A stretch of DNA of 64,000 nt from Syngnathus acus (GCF_901709675.1 NC_051093.1:5973053-6037052), one strand, 5' to 3'; shown: positions 14,947 through 27,330, counted from the stretch's first letter. The notes: generated from the letters alone by a model not told the origin. A program made the numbers and translations.

Positions 14947-14968
14947 TAGGCAGTTTCATGTTGTTGGA
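14947..14968 (-). promoter_or_regulatory. miR-196 target site in the hoxb8a 3' UTR
   Basis: The plus strand reads as a miR-196-like 22-mer (TAGGCAGTTTCATG then TTGTTGGA). The hoxb8a mRNA therefore holds CCAACAACATGAAACTGCCT, complementary to miR-196 with one G:U wobble and a terminal mismatch. HOXB8 is the classic animal mRNA cleaved by miR-196 through such a near-perfect site. It lies about 520 bases 3' of the stop codon, well inside the expected 3' UTR. Confidence 0.92.
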
Positions 14969-15485
14969 CATTTCATTAATTGCTACGCCATCAACTTCAT
15001 CATTAATAACAATTGCCATAATAACAACAACAACATAGGAGTGAGAAGTACAGTAAAAAGTGCACCATCATCATTTTAACTTAAAAACTATACAGCTGCC
15101 AAAGATAAAATTGTTAATGACAAACTTCGAACAATATAGAAATGTTTCCACGACAAGTGTTCACCAAAGAAAGGAAGCTATCATTGTGGTATCATTCTTT
15201 TTTTTCTTCACTAAAGTAGACTATGTTGGATTGATTAATCCCGCCTTCATTATTTACTTTTCCACATGTTTTTTTTTTTCCTTTTTTTTTTTCTCGTTAT
15301 TTTTTCATTCAGTCAGCAGAAGTGGGTACGGAGACCCTTCCAGTCCTATATCAGATAGCCTTTCGCCGATTTGCAAACTAAAGTTCGGTCCCGTCGATTG
15401 AAAGGTGAATATATGGGAGAGTCAAATCCCCAATTCAGACCAAATAACACAAGGAGCTCCCCAAATTAATCTACTATATTTTCTC

Positions 15486-18400
15486 CTACATTTGCTTATG
15501 ACTTTTCTCACAGCAATCATCGCTCAAAGCCGCCTGTGATCCAGCTGTTCCCGCTACCGGCACGGAGCCTCCACCACCTCCACCTCCACCCTCGCCACCT
15601 CCTCCACCTCCCGCACCAACTGCCCCGCCATCCCGGAGCTCTTTCTCCCTCCGCTCCCTCTCCACTGCCTCCTGTTCGCTCTTGCTGCTGGGGAACTTGT
15701 CCTTATTGTTCTCCTTTTTCCACTTCATCCTTCGATTTTGAAACCAGATCTTCACCTGTCGCTCCGTCAACGCCAATGCGTGCGACACCTCGATGCGGCG
15801 CTTTCGGGTCAAGTACGGGTTGAACAGGAACTCCTTCTCCAGCTCCAGAGTTTGGTAACGGCTGTACGTCTGCCGGCCTCGCCTCCTTCCGGCAGCTACT
15901 GGGGGAGGAGGTGAGGAAAAGGCGGGGAATGAGGACATATGTTATTAGAGACTGGGTCTCCCATGCATATAGAAACAAGCAATGGAATTCTTTTCTTTTT
16001 TTTTTTAACTTAAGTGAAAGGAGTCCACAACAGAATATAAAAAAATCATGTGTTCGTATTATTTAAAACAATATGTAATTATTTTCACTTTTTATGGATT
16101 TTAAATAATGACGATTGTTAATAAATTAATTGTGTATATTATAAATCAAAACAGAGCAAAGTTGCAATCATAAAATCTCTGGAAATAATAGTATGTAAGC
16201 TATGTGTCGAATCGTAAACAAGTCTACAACATAAACGGTCCAATTAGTGGAAAAACTCCAACGCGGGGGAATTCGATTCGTTCGCTCTGCACCGGCGGGA
16301 GAGTTGTGCAGATTTGTTTCACTGACAGAGAAGTGATTAAATTCACCACAACTTCAATATTAAGTTCATAAATGATTAAAAATATTCAAAGTGATTTTCA
16401 ATTACTAATTTCAAGGCCACAAGTCACATGCATTACAAGGACATATACAATTTCAATACTTCCCATTCCAATTAACTACACCCGCTGATAATTTCATTTT
16501 AACTTTAAACAGTGTTATTCGTTCAACTGGGTGCAGTGAAACAAAAAATGAAATGTACATTTTTAATTTAGAAACTCAACATGATTCCTCACAAAAGCGT
16601 CTCAACTTCTATAAACATCCAAGGATATATTAAAAAAATATATTAACACATTTAACAGTGAACGCTTGGCGTCCGACTCCCGACAGATTACACACACGGG
16701 GCATTTATGTGTGTGATTATATTTCCATAAAACTGTTTGTCCTACGCTTTGATTGCCTACCATAAAAGGGGATGGATGCACCACACGGACAAAATATGCC
16801 ACTCGTCATAATGATCAGGGATTAGAAAGTGAAATTTTGGTGGACAAAACTTCTCTATCAATGACTTTTGAGATTAAATTAAGACAATTTCTTCACATTG
16901 TATATAATTTAATTATCTGTACTGGTGTTTTTATGTGACAATAGGTTTTCAATACGGGTCGATTGTTTCTCATGATTGTAACTAATTTTGATTGCATAAT
17001 TCAGTTCAATTATAATATAGCACCAATAAACAACCACAAGTTATTTCAAGACTACAGATATGCTCCTCACACACCAAAGAAAAACAAGAAAATTCATGTA
17101 GTCTCTTCCGCAATTTTGACTGGAGTAACTTGGGGTTGCAAATACATTATCAAGAGGTTTGATAGGGATTCACGACAACATATTTTGCGTTTAGTGCTAA
17201 CCCATTTATTGAACTAACATATGCAGAAGACAACAACACGACATTGTTTTTTTTACATGTGCAGAAATGAAATTTTCCATGGAGCTCCATTGCATAGAAC
17301 TACAAGTATGGCGCGCCCTTTCCTGTTTTGATTCTCATACTGAGCACAGAATATGTTTATAGACCACAAAACAATTCGGACTAATATTGTAACCATATGA
17401 GCTCCTCAGATTATCGTCTTTGCCAACTCAACATTACAAGCCGTAAAACTCGCAGAGGTGTTGGGACAATTAGTAAGCATGCAGCCAACATAAGTCAGGT
17501 CCGTGGTAATACACAATTGCTAGAAGGCACTGCAGTTTACACAGGCTTGTGAAACGGGTGCGGAAACATAAGTGAACTTGTAGGCCTGCTGCTATTTTAC
17601 CAGCAGTGATGAATCACTGCCGTAGGCAACAGGGAAAGATTTTGTGTTTAGCTTTTATTGTTATTTTTGTTTCACTATAGCCAATAAGACTACTTTAAAA
17701 TTATAACGGTCACTTGCAATATTCTCCTGAAATAAAAAAATATATATCCAAACAATGTGTGTGCAGGGAAACTCATTGACAATAAAACTACTCTGCCATC
17801 GTTCCTATTTGAAATAAAGAATGCTTCACAGCTCCGAGTCTTCTTGTTTCTCTCTCTCACTCACACAATACATATATGCACACACTGTGTGTGCTAAAAC
17901 TAACATAAAAGCGAACCTCGTTTCTTTTTTAAAAGGGAGCTTCATTTCTTTTTTTTCCCTCTCTCTCTCTGTCGCCCCTATACACCCCCTCATCTCTCCC
18001 ATGCAGGCAGCATGGCCCCCGTGTAGCTGAATAATTCAGAAGACCACAAGTAAGTCGTAAAAAGGAAAATGCCGTAAAAGTTTAACCCAGGTCATGCCTG
18101 CATGTCTAAAGCAAGTCTTTGAGAGCTCTCAATACGGTTGTACTATTTCCCATCTGGTGCAGACGGGGGTTTTCTGATGAGGTTGACTTCTTCCTAGTCC
18201 GGTCTGGTCTTGGTCTGACCCCCCCCCCCCCCCCCCTCACACACACACACACGCGCACGCACGCACGCGCACACATAAACACCATTCTTTCCACAGTGTG
18301 CTTCCCTTCTCTGTGCTCGCCCATCCACCACACTATGGTTGGTGCAATTTAAAACCCCGTCATCCGCAAGTTTTGGTGCTGGCAATAAAACCATAAACAT

Positions 18401-19023
18401 GTCTTTGTCTTCCGCTTTGAACACAGGAAGCCCCAATTACCTTCATTAAATAGTGAATTGCCAACTTTTGTCTCCTGCTTCCCACAACATCTCAAATATT
18501 CTGCTGTCTCCTCCGGAGAAGCAGGTCATAGATTTGCTCCGAACTACTTTATGAAGATGTTTCGCAAAGAGAGAGAAAGAAAGTTCTCACCTTGCGGCCT
18601 CATCCAGGGAAAGAGCTGCGTCGGTGAAGGACTCTGGTCTGTTCCCTCCGCGTCCTCGCTGCCGAGTCCGGGTGCGCCTCCCAGCTTACAGTCGCTGTAT
18701 TGAACCAAATCTGCGTCCTGCGTGCCAAAGAGCGTCTGCCGTTGTAGCGCGTCATATCCATAGAAGTTGCCGGACTCGCCGTGGCACGTCACCGCACAAG
18801 GACTCTGCTGGTACGGATTGCTGGGCAGTGTTGAGGCGCTATGGTGATAGAAGTCCTGGATCTGAGGAGCGTGCTGGAAGGTGGCACCGGAGCCCGGACC
18901 GTACACTACAGTGGGCCGGCTACCGGCGAGGTCCTGCGCGAAGCCACATTCATAATAATTTGGACGTAACGAGTCGCCGCTTTTATATTTGGAAAAGAGT
19001 GAGTTGACGAAATATGAACTCAT
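15486..19023 (-). CDS. hoxb8a: Homeobox protein Hox-B8a
   Basis: Antennapedia-class transcription factor. Exon 1 is 18591-19023 (ATG at 19023) and exon 2 is 15486-15898; donor CAAG|GTGAGA, acceptor CCCCAG|TAGCT; 281 residues. The N-terminus [26 protein letters not shown] is characteristic of Hox8. The hexapeptide FPWM (residues 138-141) is followed by RPQVAAG and the homeodomain at 149-208 ([12 protein letters not shown]... [20 protein letters not shown]... [13 protein letters not shown]), all group-8 hallmarks. The tail after [12 protein letters not shown] carries a long glycine-rich stretch (DNA about 15563-15627), which makes this protein longer than the roughly 245 residues usual for Hoxb8. 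The 2,692-bp intron holds CDX/Hox-like sites. The 3' flank has a miR-196 site, which supports post-transcriptional repression. Confidence 0.96.
18054..18397. promoter_or_regulatory. CDX / posterior-Hox site cluster in the hoxb8a intron
   Basis: GTCGTAAA (18054-18061) is the reverse complement of TTTACGAC, the preferred AbdB-type (Hox9-13) site. CCGTAAA follows at 18072-18078. Nearer exon 1, CAATAAA (18383-18389) and CCATAAA (18391-18397) are CDX-type sites in tandem. Hox8 genes are known CDX targets; occupancy here is inferred from motifs only. Confidence 0.4.
18219..18275. repeat. C18 run plus CA/CG repeat
   Basis: Eighteen consecutive C residues (18219-18236) followed by interrupted CA/CG dinucleotides inside the hoxb8a intron. 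Likely length-polymorphic and prone to assembly error. Confidence 0.9.
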
Positions 19024-19640
19024 CTTTTGCTGATTTTTTGTTTTTTGTTTTTTCCCCCGTCTGTAGAGTCAGAGTATAAGTGAGCGGCGGCGCTCTGTTG
19101 TGTTTGTCTGCTTCGGTTGTGTTTTCAGGCGAGAGAAAGAGCACCAGACGGAGAGAGACGGAGGGGAGGGAGAGAGTGAGCGAGAGTCTGTTGTGGTGTT
19201 CCCCCTCACGGCCACAACTGACGAGCTGATCTCGGTGACGACAAGCTGCCGGAGCGGGACCATGAGACAATGCCGCCGCCGCAAAAACAACAACTTTCAC
19301 ACCGATTCCATGAAATATCCAGCGATGAAGAAACCAGAGAAAGGGAAGTGGAGGAGGAAAGGCGAGCGAGCATCACAATTCCGGCTATAGCGTTGAAATC
19401 TGGAGCGCTGTCTTGCTCTCAAACGGCTTTTCTGTGATTTACTCTTCTGCAAATGACTTGTTTCATATTCTCTCTCTCCCCTCTCACACATACACACACA
19501 CACGCTCACTCTCTCTCCATCCCCCCTCTCCCTGTCTCCCTCTGTAGTATGTGTGTTTCAGGATAATTTGCATCTATTATCAGCTCTTCGTCCCATTGGC
19601 TTCTCTGTGCACGAACAAACATGCACGAGCGTGCGCACAC
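19024..19640 (-). promoter_or_regulatory. hoxb8a 5' UTR and promoter region
   Basis: Upstream of the ATG. Contains a GAGA/CT-rich stretch (about 19133-19190), an inverted CCAAT box (ATTGG, 19595-19599) and an octamer-like ATTTGCAT (19566-19573). A CA/CT run lies at 19470-19530. The transcription start is not identifiable by eye. Confidence 0.45.
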
Positions 19641-22010
19641 TCACTGCACTTCCCCGCTGGCGTCGGCTGGCGCGCGTCTAATGCAAAGAGAGCTGGAGGA
19701 TGGAGAGATCGAAGAAGGGAGAATGAAGCGAAGTATGTGTGTGCGTGTGCTTGTGTTTATGCGCGCGCCCGCGTGTGTGTTAATAAAAGTTTTAACCAAT
19801 GCATAGCACACACATCTCATATGCGGTCTGAAAATTATAATTGAAGGAAGATAAGAGGTTGCATTCTATGCATTGCATCATTAAGAACACCACGTCCCCA
19901 TTAATTACCAAGCACTTCTTTCCCTCTCCCATGCATGTGTCAGTCTAAGTGTGGCTTTGGAAATAAACGAGCCGCGGGATCTGGACGATGCGTTCTGATC
20001 ATTTTATAAATATGATCTTCATATACATGCGAGGAGAGGTGGGTGGTTGGGTAATAAACGCTAGAATCGGCTGTAAACAGTTTAAGCAACTATAAAGTCC
20101 CATAAAGCTGACGCGGTGGTGTTTGCTTGTTTACGTCCTCACAACAGAGAAGCACAAAGAGGGGTTATGAGCGCCCTTTTGCGAGAGCGAAGGCCGTAAA
20201 TGCCCTTAACCGAGTAAGAATACCGCGGGTTTTAATTGTCATTTCGTCATACAGATGTCGCCCCTCCTGTCGAGGTGTGGACAAAGGGATGCTTTTTAAC
20301 GAGGGTTAAGTTGTAGGATGGCTTTCGTTTAGATCTTCTGACTTGATAGGGGGGAAAAAAATAAACGCGCTGATTAAACTCGAATATTTAATGTGCAGTA
20401 GATGTATCAATTAGGATCTTGAATCATTCTTCACCATGTGAATGTGGTCCTCGTGGCATCCATATAACCATGAATGTTCTGTGGATTGGTTTTTTTTTGT
20501 GTGTCATTGTGACATTCAAACACGCGCATGTTAGTCAAATGAAAGAATGAATGAATCATTATAGAGCGCTGACGTGTTGCCAAAATGTCGCAAGCGCCCA
20601 TTTGAAATGGCCACTGTATAAATCACATTAATATACGCTAGATTTCACAAAGAGTCCAGCAGTATTTTCACATCTATTACTCAGACTGGCCAAAGTTCAT
20701 TGCACCGCATTTAACACATCAAATGGTTAAGTTCACTTGTTTTTAGAGTCTGCTGTTTTCATTTCCTATAAAACAAGTATCTATACCCAATATGTTCAAA
20801 CACGAGAGGTAGCCGCCACTACTTGCAAGCATTTGGAGAAAATCGATGGAGCTCTTTGTTAGTTTGCTTCTCCTATATGTGTATCAATTAAGCACATTGT
20901 ACACAAACCTCAAATACACCACGGAAACAATATGGCCATTTTATATTCCCGCATTTACTGCACCTTCAGCTCCTTTTAGACAACCATTTGTTTTTATGGA
21001 AAATAAATCTATGGAAAATATTTTGTGCTCGTTGCCTCTGCATGTCATACTTGCATATATCCATTGACAGGTTAACCAATTCACACAATTCCTAAATCAA
21101 TAATAATAATATTATTATTGTTAATCATAATTTTTTAAAACAGATTCTGAACGTAAGATGGCGAATGGTGTGTTTGCACGTTCACCAGCCAGCCTGTGAG
21201 CAGTATGGGTCTTAAGGTCTAACAACGGTGCAAGAGCGCCATCAAGTGGCCTTTAAAGTTGAGTCCTAAAATAATAATAACAGTTTAATTCTACACATTA
21301 CATACACGGCTCCAAGAAACTGTGCTCCAAGAAACGTTTACAATAGTGGCTGGGAACCCAAGAAAAAAAAGACAAATCAGTCATTCACATTCATTATTAC
21401 TGCTAAAAATATTTCAATGAAAAATGATTATATAAAATTCTAAAATTAGATTAAATGTTATTATTATTATTTTTTTTTATTATTGTTATTATTATATTTG
21501 TAGTAGTTTTACTACCACTACTAATACTATAGTCGTACACCGCTAGAATGTTCCTATGCTTATATTCTTTATATATTCATGGAAGCTTTAGCAGTATAGC
21601 CAATCCCAGCTGAGCCTGGGTGAAAGGCAGAGACAGGCCTCGACCATTCCTGTCGATTTTTTTATTTTATTCGTTGAAATGTGTGCCTTTATCCTGCAGA
21701 CGATTATCCACACGTTATAACATATATTTTCAAGTATGAGTACATATGTTATCAATAACTATCAAATCAATATAATATACTGTCTATTGTAGTCCTAAAT
21801 AAAATTAACAACATGGAAATATCTCATGGTAAAACTATTTATATTAATAAAAAACATTAACAGTAACGTTACCTATAACTGCGTTGTTAAAATAGTTGTA
21901 AAAAATTCATTTTAAATATATATTTAGCTAAAGCAATACAGCAACACAAAACAGATGATAATCGTATTTATTTTAAATCAAATGCCAATCAAAACCCTGA
22001 TTTTTTTTAA
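19641..22010. other. Gene-free interval upstream of hoxb8a
   Basis: No gene recognised. A segment at about 20085-20215 holds several Hox/CDX-like motifs (TATAAAGTCCCATAAAG, GTTTACG, GCCGTAAATG), suggesting an enhancer. An inverted CTCF-like motif GCGCCATCAAGTGGC lies near 21237-21251. 21410-21540 is rich in ATT triplets. Confidence 0.45.
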
Positions 22011-22019
22011 CGCATTCGA

Positions 22020-22135
22020 TTATCTCGTGCGTGCATATTTGCACGCGTGCGCGCATGCACACTCGTGTGCGCGTTTACGTGTGTGCGCTCGTATGTGTGT
22101 GTGTATATATATGTGTGTGTGAGCGCGCGCGCGCC
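22020..22135. repeat. Alternating purine-pyrimidine (Z-DNA-prone) tract
   Basis: About 115 bases of nearly continuous TG/CG/CA/TA alternation ending in GCGCGCGCGCC. Sequences of this type readily adopt left-handed DNA under supercoiling. Confidence 0.75.
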
Positions 22136-22139
22136 GGCC

Positions 22140-24440
22140 TGTTAAATTAGAGGCTGCAAACAGCCCGTAAAAAGCAATTGTTACCATTATCTGAAGAGCC
22201 TGCAGCACAGTTCCTGAGTTTTCAGCCATTGGATATCTGAGTCATTATCAGACGAGCACAGTGAAATCAGAGAGCACAGCAGCAATAACAAAAAATACGA
22301 ACATGGATTGAAAAACCTCTTATGAGGGACCTTTCTTTCCGGAGTGAAGCCCCAGAATTTCTTCTCACGTAGGCTTCAGTCTGGGCCTCGTTCTGCCCTC
22401 TGGACCGGAAGGTGAGAGCTTTGGTGTTTCAGGCTCTACCGTCTTGGGTGTTTTTCTTTAGAGGGGGGGATTTTATGACCCGTGCTGTAAGGATGCAACT
22501 GAGGAAGACAAAGGGAGGTAGGACGGGAGACTCAACACAGCAACGCAAAGATATCCCCATAGAGGCAAACGGCAGCAAAACCATAAAACTCCCCTTTCAA
22601 AGGAAGAGGAGAAGAGGAAGGAGTTCTTTCCTCCCCGTTGCTTTAATCCGAAATTCAGCACGTAACAGAATTGGGTCATTCATAATAAAAAAATAAAAAT
22701 AAATAAACACGCAATTCTTAGGTAAAACATGTGACAACATTCAGTTGTTTCCTTCCATCAATCTCATCATCCAAATAAATTTTGGGGGTTCTGCGTTTCT
22801 CGCTAATACTTTCAGTGTGCCTGTCTCCATACTGCCGCCTTCCCCTTTCTCTCGGCGTGTTTGCTTTACAGCCGTTTAGTTCTTAACCTTCAGAAATTTA
22901 TACGCTATAAACTTTTATTGCCGTCATATCATTTTATTGCGGCACACCGCATTGAATTCCCTTTCTCTCTGCTCTCTTGCTCTTCTTTGCCGTCTTACTG
23001 TTTTTTACGACAGTCGGCGGCGGCTTCTTCCAACCATCCAATGCTGCATCCCTCGTCGCCTTCATACACCCCCCCCCCCTTTTTTTTTTTCCAGAACCCT
23101 GGTGCGTGCTGCACTTCCTTCTCCCCCTGTTTGTTTCCGTGTTTGAAAATAGCAAGTGTGCAAAATGATGCGGTGAGAAGAGAGCCAAAATATGCCAGAG
23201 CTTTATGAGTCAAGGGAGATATATTATTATATTGTAAATATAACCACTGATAATATTTTAAACGCATTTAACAATAAATGACTTAACGCGCTAAAACACG
23301 GTTTGTATAAACAAAGATAAAATAAGTTTCTTTGGGTGTCAAAAATTTGATTTGTTTCATATGAGTGAATCCATTTCAAAAGCTCAACGTGGAGCTTCAT
23401 GCCGTTGTTTTCAAAAGAGGGACCGCCACAAGATTTATTCAACCTATAATCTTTTCCACACACATAAATGAATACTCTTGGGATTTTTTTTTTTAAGAAG
23501 CTTTGAAACATGACACATTTTGCAATATTTACTGTAGGCTTGCAGGAAACTTCATTTCGGGTGAAAGGAGGGTTGCCAGTCAATGTCAGGGCACAAATAG
23601 AAAACAACAATTTACACGACACTGATGGGAACTAAATCCACGCTCCATGCAACAAAGTCAGACAAGGGCAACCAAATCATCACTGTTTCAAAATGTACTC
23701 TGCTGGACTAAATAAGAGACTATCCCTGTCAAACAAGAAAATATAATCATGCATTAGTGATAATAACAACACAATCGCAAAACAGAAATATCAACATTGT
23801 TCGTGCATAACAAACCTGCAATTAAAACAAACTACACTGTTGTCCACGTGTTATAATCGTAGCATTATTACACATGAATTTGTTTAAGTCACACTATGTG
23901 GGGGGTCTGAAACATGTGCTGTTGTGTTTGATGGTGTTACAACCACTTCCTCTGTCTATTTCACTGCAGCTGTAACATGTGCAGAGCAGCCAGCAGTGTC
24001 TCGAATGGTGGATGGGATGATTGGGATCTTACAACCAATTGTAACACATGAAGGTCTGAAGAAGAGGGATATTCTATGCTTGTTGAATTATTGATGCTGA
24101 ATCGTAAAGGAGTTCGGGAAGCAGAGAAAGACTCGTTATCTGTAGACACACAGAGAGAGATTGATTTGGGAAAGTGAAAATTAACTAAAGACGTATTGGG
24201 CCATGCAGAACTTGGTGAAAATATCTATTTTGCAGAACTCGGATTATAATAAGTGGACCTTTTCAGATTCTCCCAATGATGATAAAGCATGCAATTGATA
24301 CTAAACATGGGACATAATGCTCATTTACACAAAATACTTTGAGATTAAGGCGGTTATAATGATTGTTTTCATATGATGTGTGTCACTAATGTGTATTACA
24401 TTATATTGCATAAAAAAAAGCAATCACGACAAAACATTCA
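22140..24440. other. Gene-free interval between hoxb8a and hoxb9a
   Basis: Contains TTTTATGACC (about 22472) and CCATAAAAC (about 22580) Hox/CDX-like sites and a pyrimidine-rich region around 22950-23140. No coding sequence with recognisable domains was found; open frames here are short and compositionally biased. Confidence 0.45.
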
Positions 24441-24456
24441 TATATATATATATATA

Positions 24457-24757
24457 CAGTGATCCCTCGCTACTTCGCGTTTCGTTTATCGCGGCTTCAC
24501 TACATCGCGGACTTTCTTTCCAAATTATAAAAACATTTAAAAGTCAAAATAAAACTTCTAAATAGAGGAAACATGTGTCTAACCTTTAGGACAATGTAGT
24601 ATTGCTCCAAATGTTAGTTTACATTCCATTAGAAGTCCGTTTTCGCGTGTTAGCACGATCGCGAATTAGCATCTTTCCGCTAACTCGTTAGCCTGCCCAG
24701 TGCTTCTTGTTGGTGACTTCGCGGATTTCACTTATCGCGGGTGGGTTTTTTGAACCA
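24457..24757. mobile_element. Tigger/pogo-like non-autonomous DNA element (probable)
   Basis: Begins CAGTGATCCCTCGCTACTTCG directly after a TA (the usual target duplication) and contains paired TTATCGCGG and CGCGGATTTCACTTATCGCG motifs typical of mariner/Tigger-type repeats. The right terminus is not a clear inverted copy of the left, so the element looks truncated or internally rearranged. It sits between two TA microsatellites (24441-24456 and about 24761-24800). No transposase frame. Confidence 0.5.
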
Positions 24758-24759
24758 AT

Positions 24760-24760
<1 letters not shown>

Positions 24761-24800
<40 letters not shown>
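24761..24800. repeat. (AT)n microsatellite
   Basis: TA dinucleotides with a single ACAT interruption, abutting the Tigger-like element. Confidence 0.85.
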
Positions 24801-24805
<5 letters not shown>

Positions 24806-25409
24806 CCTCTTCTCCCCTTGGATACCCACAAAGCATCTCTTACGCTTTTCGGACTGTCTTCATAGCAACAACTTACCTATTAATTCAAAATGAATGTGTA
24901 TTGTTGTGTGAGAGGCTGCATTCTGTTAGATTTACTGTGCCATGTGTCAAAGCAAAACCACCCCACACACACACATACACACACAGTGTGGGGTGAAGCA
25001 GCTTGCAGTCAGCGTTCTCAGGCTGGAGGGAGGCCTGCAGCTGTAGAGTAAAGGCTGTCTGGATTTAATGAAACCCCGACCCTGCTATAGACCTCAGTGA
25101 AGTATCACAATCATCTGCTGTCCTGTGCACAGATGGTTTATGGGATAGCTTTGTTGGGACCGAAGCAAATCTGCTCAAAGGCTGCAGCTTCATTGGTCAA
25201 GCCTTACATTGTGGGTTACACAAAGTCGGTGTTGTTCGGTAACAGTGTTGTACGCACACACACGTATATATGATATAAATGACAACGCTTGTTTGAACAG
25301 TTTTCCTATTACGCTGTGGAAAGAAGAACAGATTGATGATTCAACTCACCTGCAACCTTAAAAATTGAAGCGACACAGGAAGTTGAATTAATTTTGCAAA
25401 ACAATTTTC

Positions 25410-25480
25410 AATTTGACCCAACTCCTGGGTCAGTCCGATTTGTAACCCAAATTTTGTTGTTTTTAATCCCAGTCCCATAT
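25410..25480. repeat. Copy B of the ACCCA/TGGGT-rich dispersed repeat
   Basis: Reads TTGACCCAACTCCTGGGTCA then GTCCGATTTGTAACCCAAAT, the same core as the copies near 6.7, 35.8, 44.0 and 51.9 kb. Confidence 0.55.
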
Positions 25481-25886
25481 AGCGCCAATGTATGAATTTG
25501 GATTTTTAAGGGATTAATGAGTTCAATAATGAACCAATGACTGGTTCTTCTTTGGTTTTGCTTAGAACCACTAAAAAATGTGTCCTAAATATGACCCCAA
25601 GGTGGTCCACCTCAATACCCAAGATAAAAAAAAAAGTTGTGTGAGTAATTCTTGGTTATAATATTCATTTTTAATATAAATGTTAGCTTTGCACGTCTTT
25701 CACTCGAGCATCCTCATTTTAGCATCATTGGAACATTAAATCAATGTGTTAGAAAATTATATTTGTGTGTTTGCACTTTCGAAAATCACATTTGCAACAG
25801 CCCATAATTATGAAAATATTTTGTGGTAATGCTGTGGAGACCGGGGTTTGTCCCAAGGGTAAGTTTTCACATTGTGATTATCTTCT

Positions 25887-25900
25887 CCACCAGAGGGCAC
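25887..25900 (+). promoter_or_regulatory. CTCF-like motif between hoxb8a and hoxb9a
   Basis: CCACCAGAGGGCAC closely follows the CTCF core consensus. Hox clusters are known to carry CTCF sites between genes. Binding here is inferred from the motif alone. Confidence 0.4.
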
Positions 25901-27235
25901 AACTAAAAGTAGAGTAGTAGTTTTCATCTTTCATGTGGTTAGGGGTCATGTCCTGTCTGAGAGGAGAATAGCTCATTGTGAACTGAGATGAATGTCAATT
26001 AACCATTTTTGCACAACTAAAAAGTAAAAAAATAAAAATAAAATTCAATGTTTAAATGTATATATCGCTTTTAATTGCACTTGACTGGAAGGTTTACAGA
26101 AATTAAAGAATTTATTCTCATGTGCTTGTCAAATACAAATAAAATTTGACCCGTCCTCGAAAGTAATGCTTTAAAATTGATTCGTTTTACATTTGATTAA
26201 TCTCTCAGACAGTTTGAGGTTCTAATTACAAGTATTACAAAGAAGAACCAATTTGCACAGAGGCAAGCAAACTAAGGAGCGTGCCCAAGGGAGGCAAACA
26301 AGCTCGGACTCTCTAACAAATATTATAATTATTCAGTAGAAGCTTATTATATTTTCCTGCGCAATTGCTTTTACCCTGCTATTTGGTGAAAAATATTGTT
26401 GCCTCATAATTTCCAAATTATGTAATCATACTATTCCAGTTACGAATAAGAATCCAAATAAGATTAAAAATCCATTCATCAACAATGTCAGATATGAATG
26501 TTTGCGCTTTCTCGCGAGAGATGAGGTCTTCCGAATTCAGAAGCCAAGACAGAGGCGACCTCAGTTCCCTCCCCAGGATCCCAATAAGAGTGACGATACC
26601 TCGAATGAATGTGCCGATCATCTGCGTGTGGGGGTTGCGTCGTTTATGGCTTTATGACAGTCTTTTGGTGTTGCAGCCACACAGACGCCCCTCTCCTTTA
26701 AACTCCAGCGAGCAACCGAGGAGACACATATTTTAAACACATGCGGGTTCATCTTCTCCTTCCCCCCTCACGGCCGTTTGTAGTTTTTTCCCCCGCTCAT
26801 TCTCGTTTCTTCCCATAGATATCAATTGAAAGCGGTGATTGGCGAGGAACTGAAATTGAACAGTTTTGCAATTTGCAACAAAGCAATTGCATGGCTTCTG
26901 AAGAATCTACTGTTCCCATTTCCCATCGGCCTGTATAGTAAAAGTAGCAGAATACAAGACAATCAAAGGAAACATTAATGCCGTAATTAAATCTCTTTAA
27001 TAGAAATTCAAATCCAGCATTAGCGAAACAAGTGACAGCACTGAAAAAAGAGAGACATAACATTCATGAAGGGACTTTAGAGCTCCACGTTTAGGCAGGA
27101 CGCTTGTCAACTTGCTGCAATCGTAGTAAATCCATATTTATCAAAAAGTGTAAACGTTGCCCTTCAATCGGAACAGGGAGTGTAAATATGACACACTGAC
27201 AAAGGAAATAATAATTGAAAATATGCGCAAGATCA

Positions 27236-27330
27236 GAGGTGTCAAACATGCAGCTCGGGGGCTCATTTTTGGCCCGCAGGAAGATATTTCAGGACACCCT
27301 ACTTGACAGCAATGTTAGTACGGTGCCCAA
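27236..27330. repeat. GTGTCAAAC/GGCCCGC dispersed repeat, copy 1
   Basis: GGTGTCAAACATGCAGCTCG followed by GGGGCTCATTTTTGGCCCGC resembles the copy at 62895-62975. This pattern is a familiar fish hAT-like non-autonomous repeat; the classification is recalled only. Confidence 0.5.

Larger units (their letters stand above)
15899..18590 (-). other. hoxb8a intron
   Basis: Single intron splitting a codon after its first base, just 5' of the homeobox. It includes an 18-base C run followed by a CA/CG repeat (18219-18275) and, close to exon 1, a cluster of CDX and AbdB-type sites. No other gene is evident. Confidence 0.85.
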
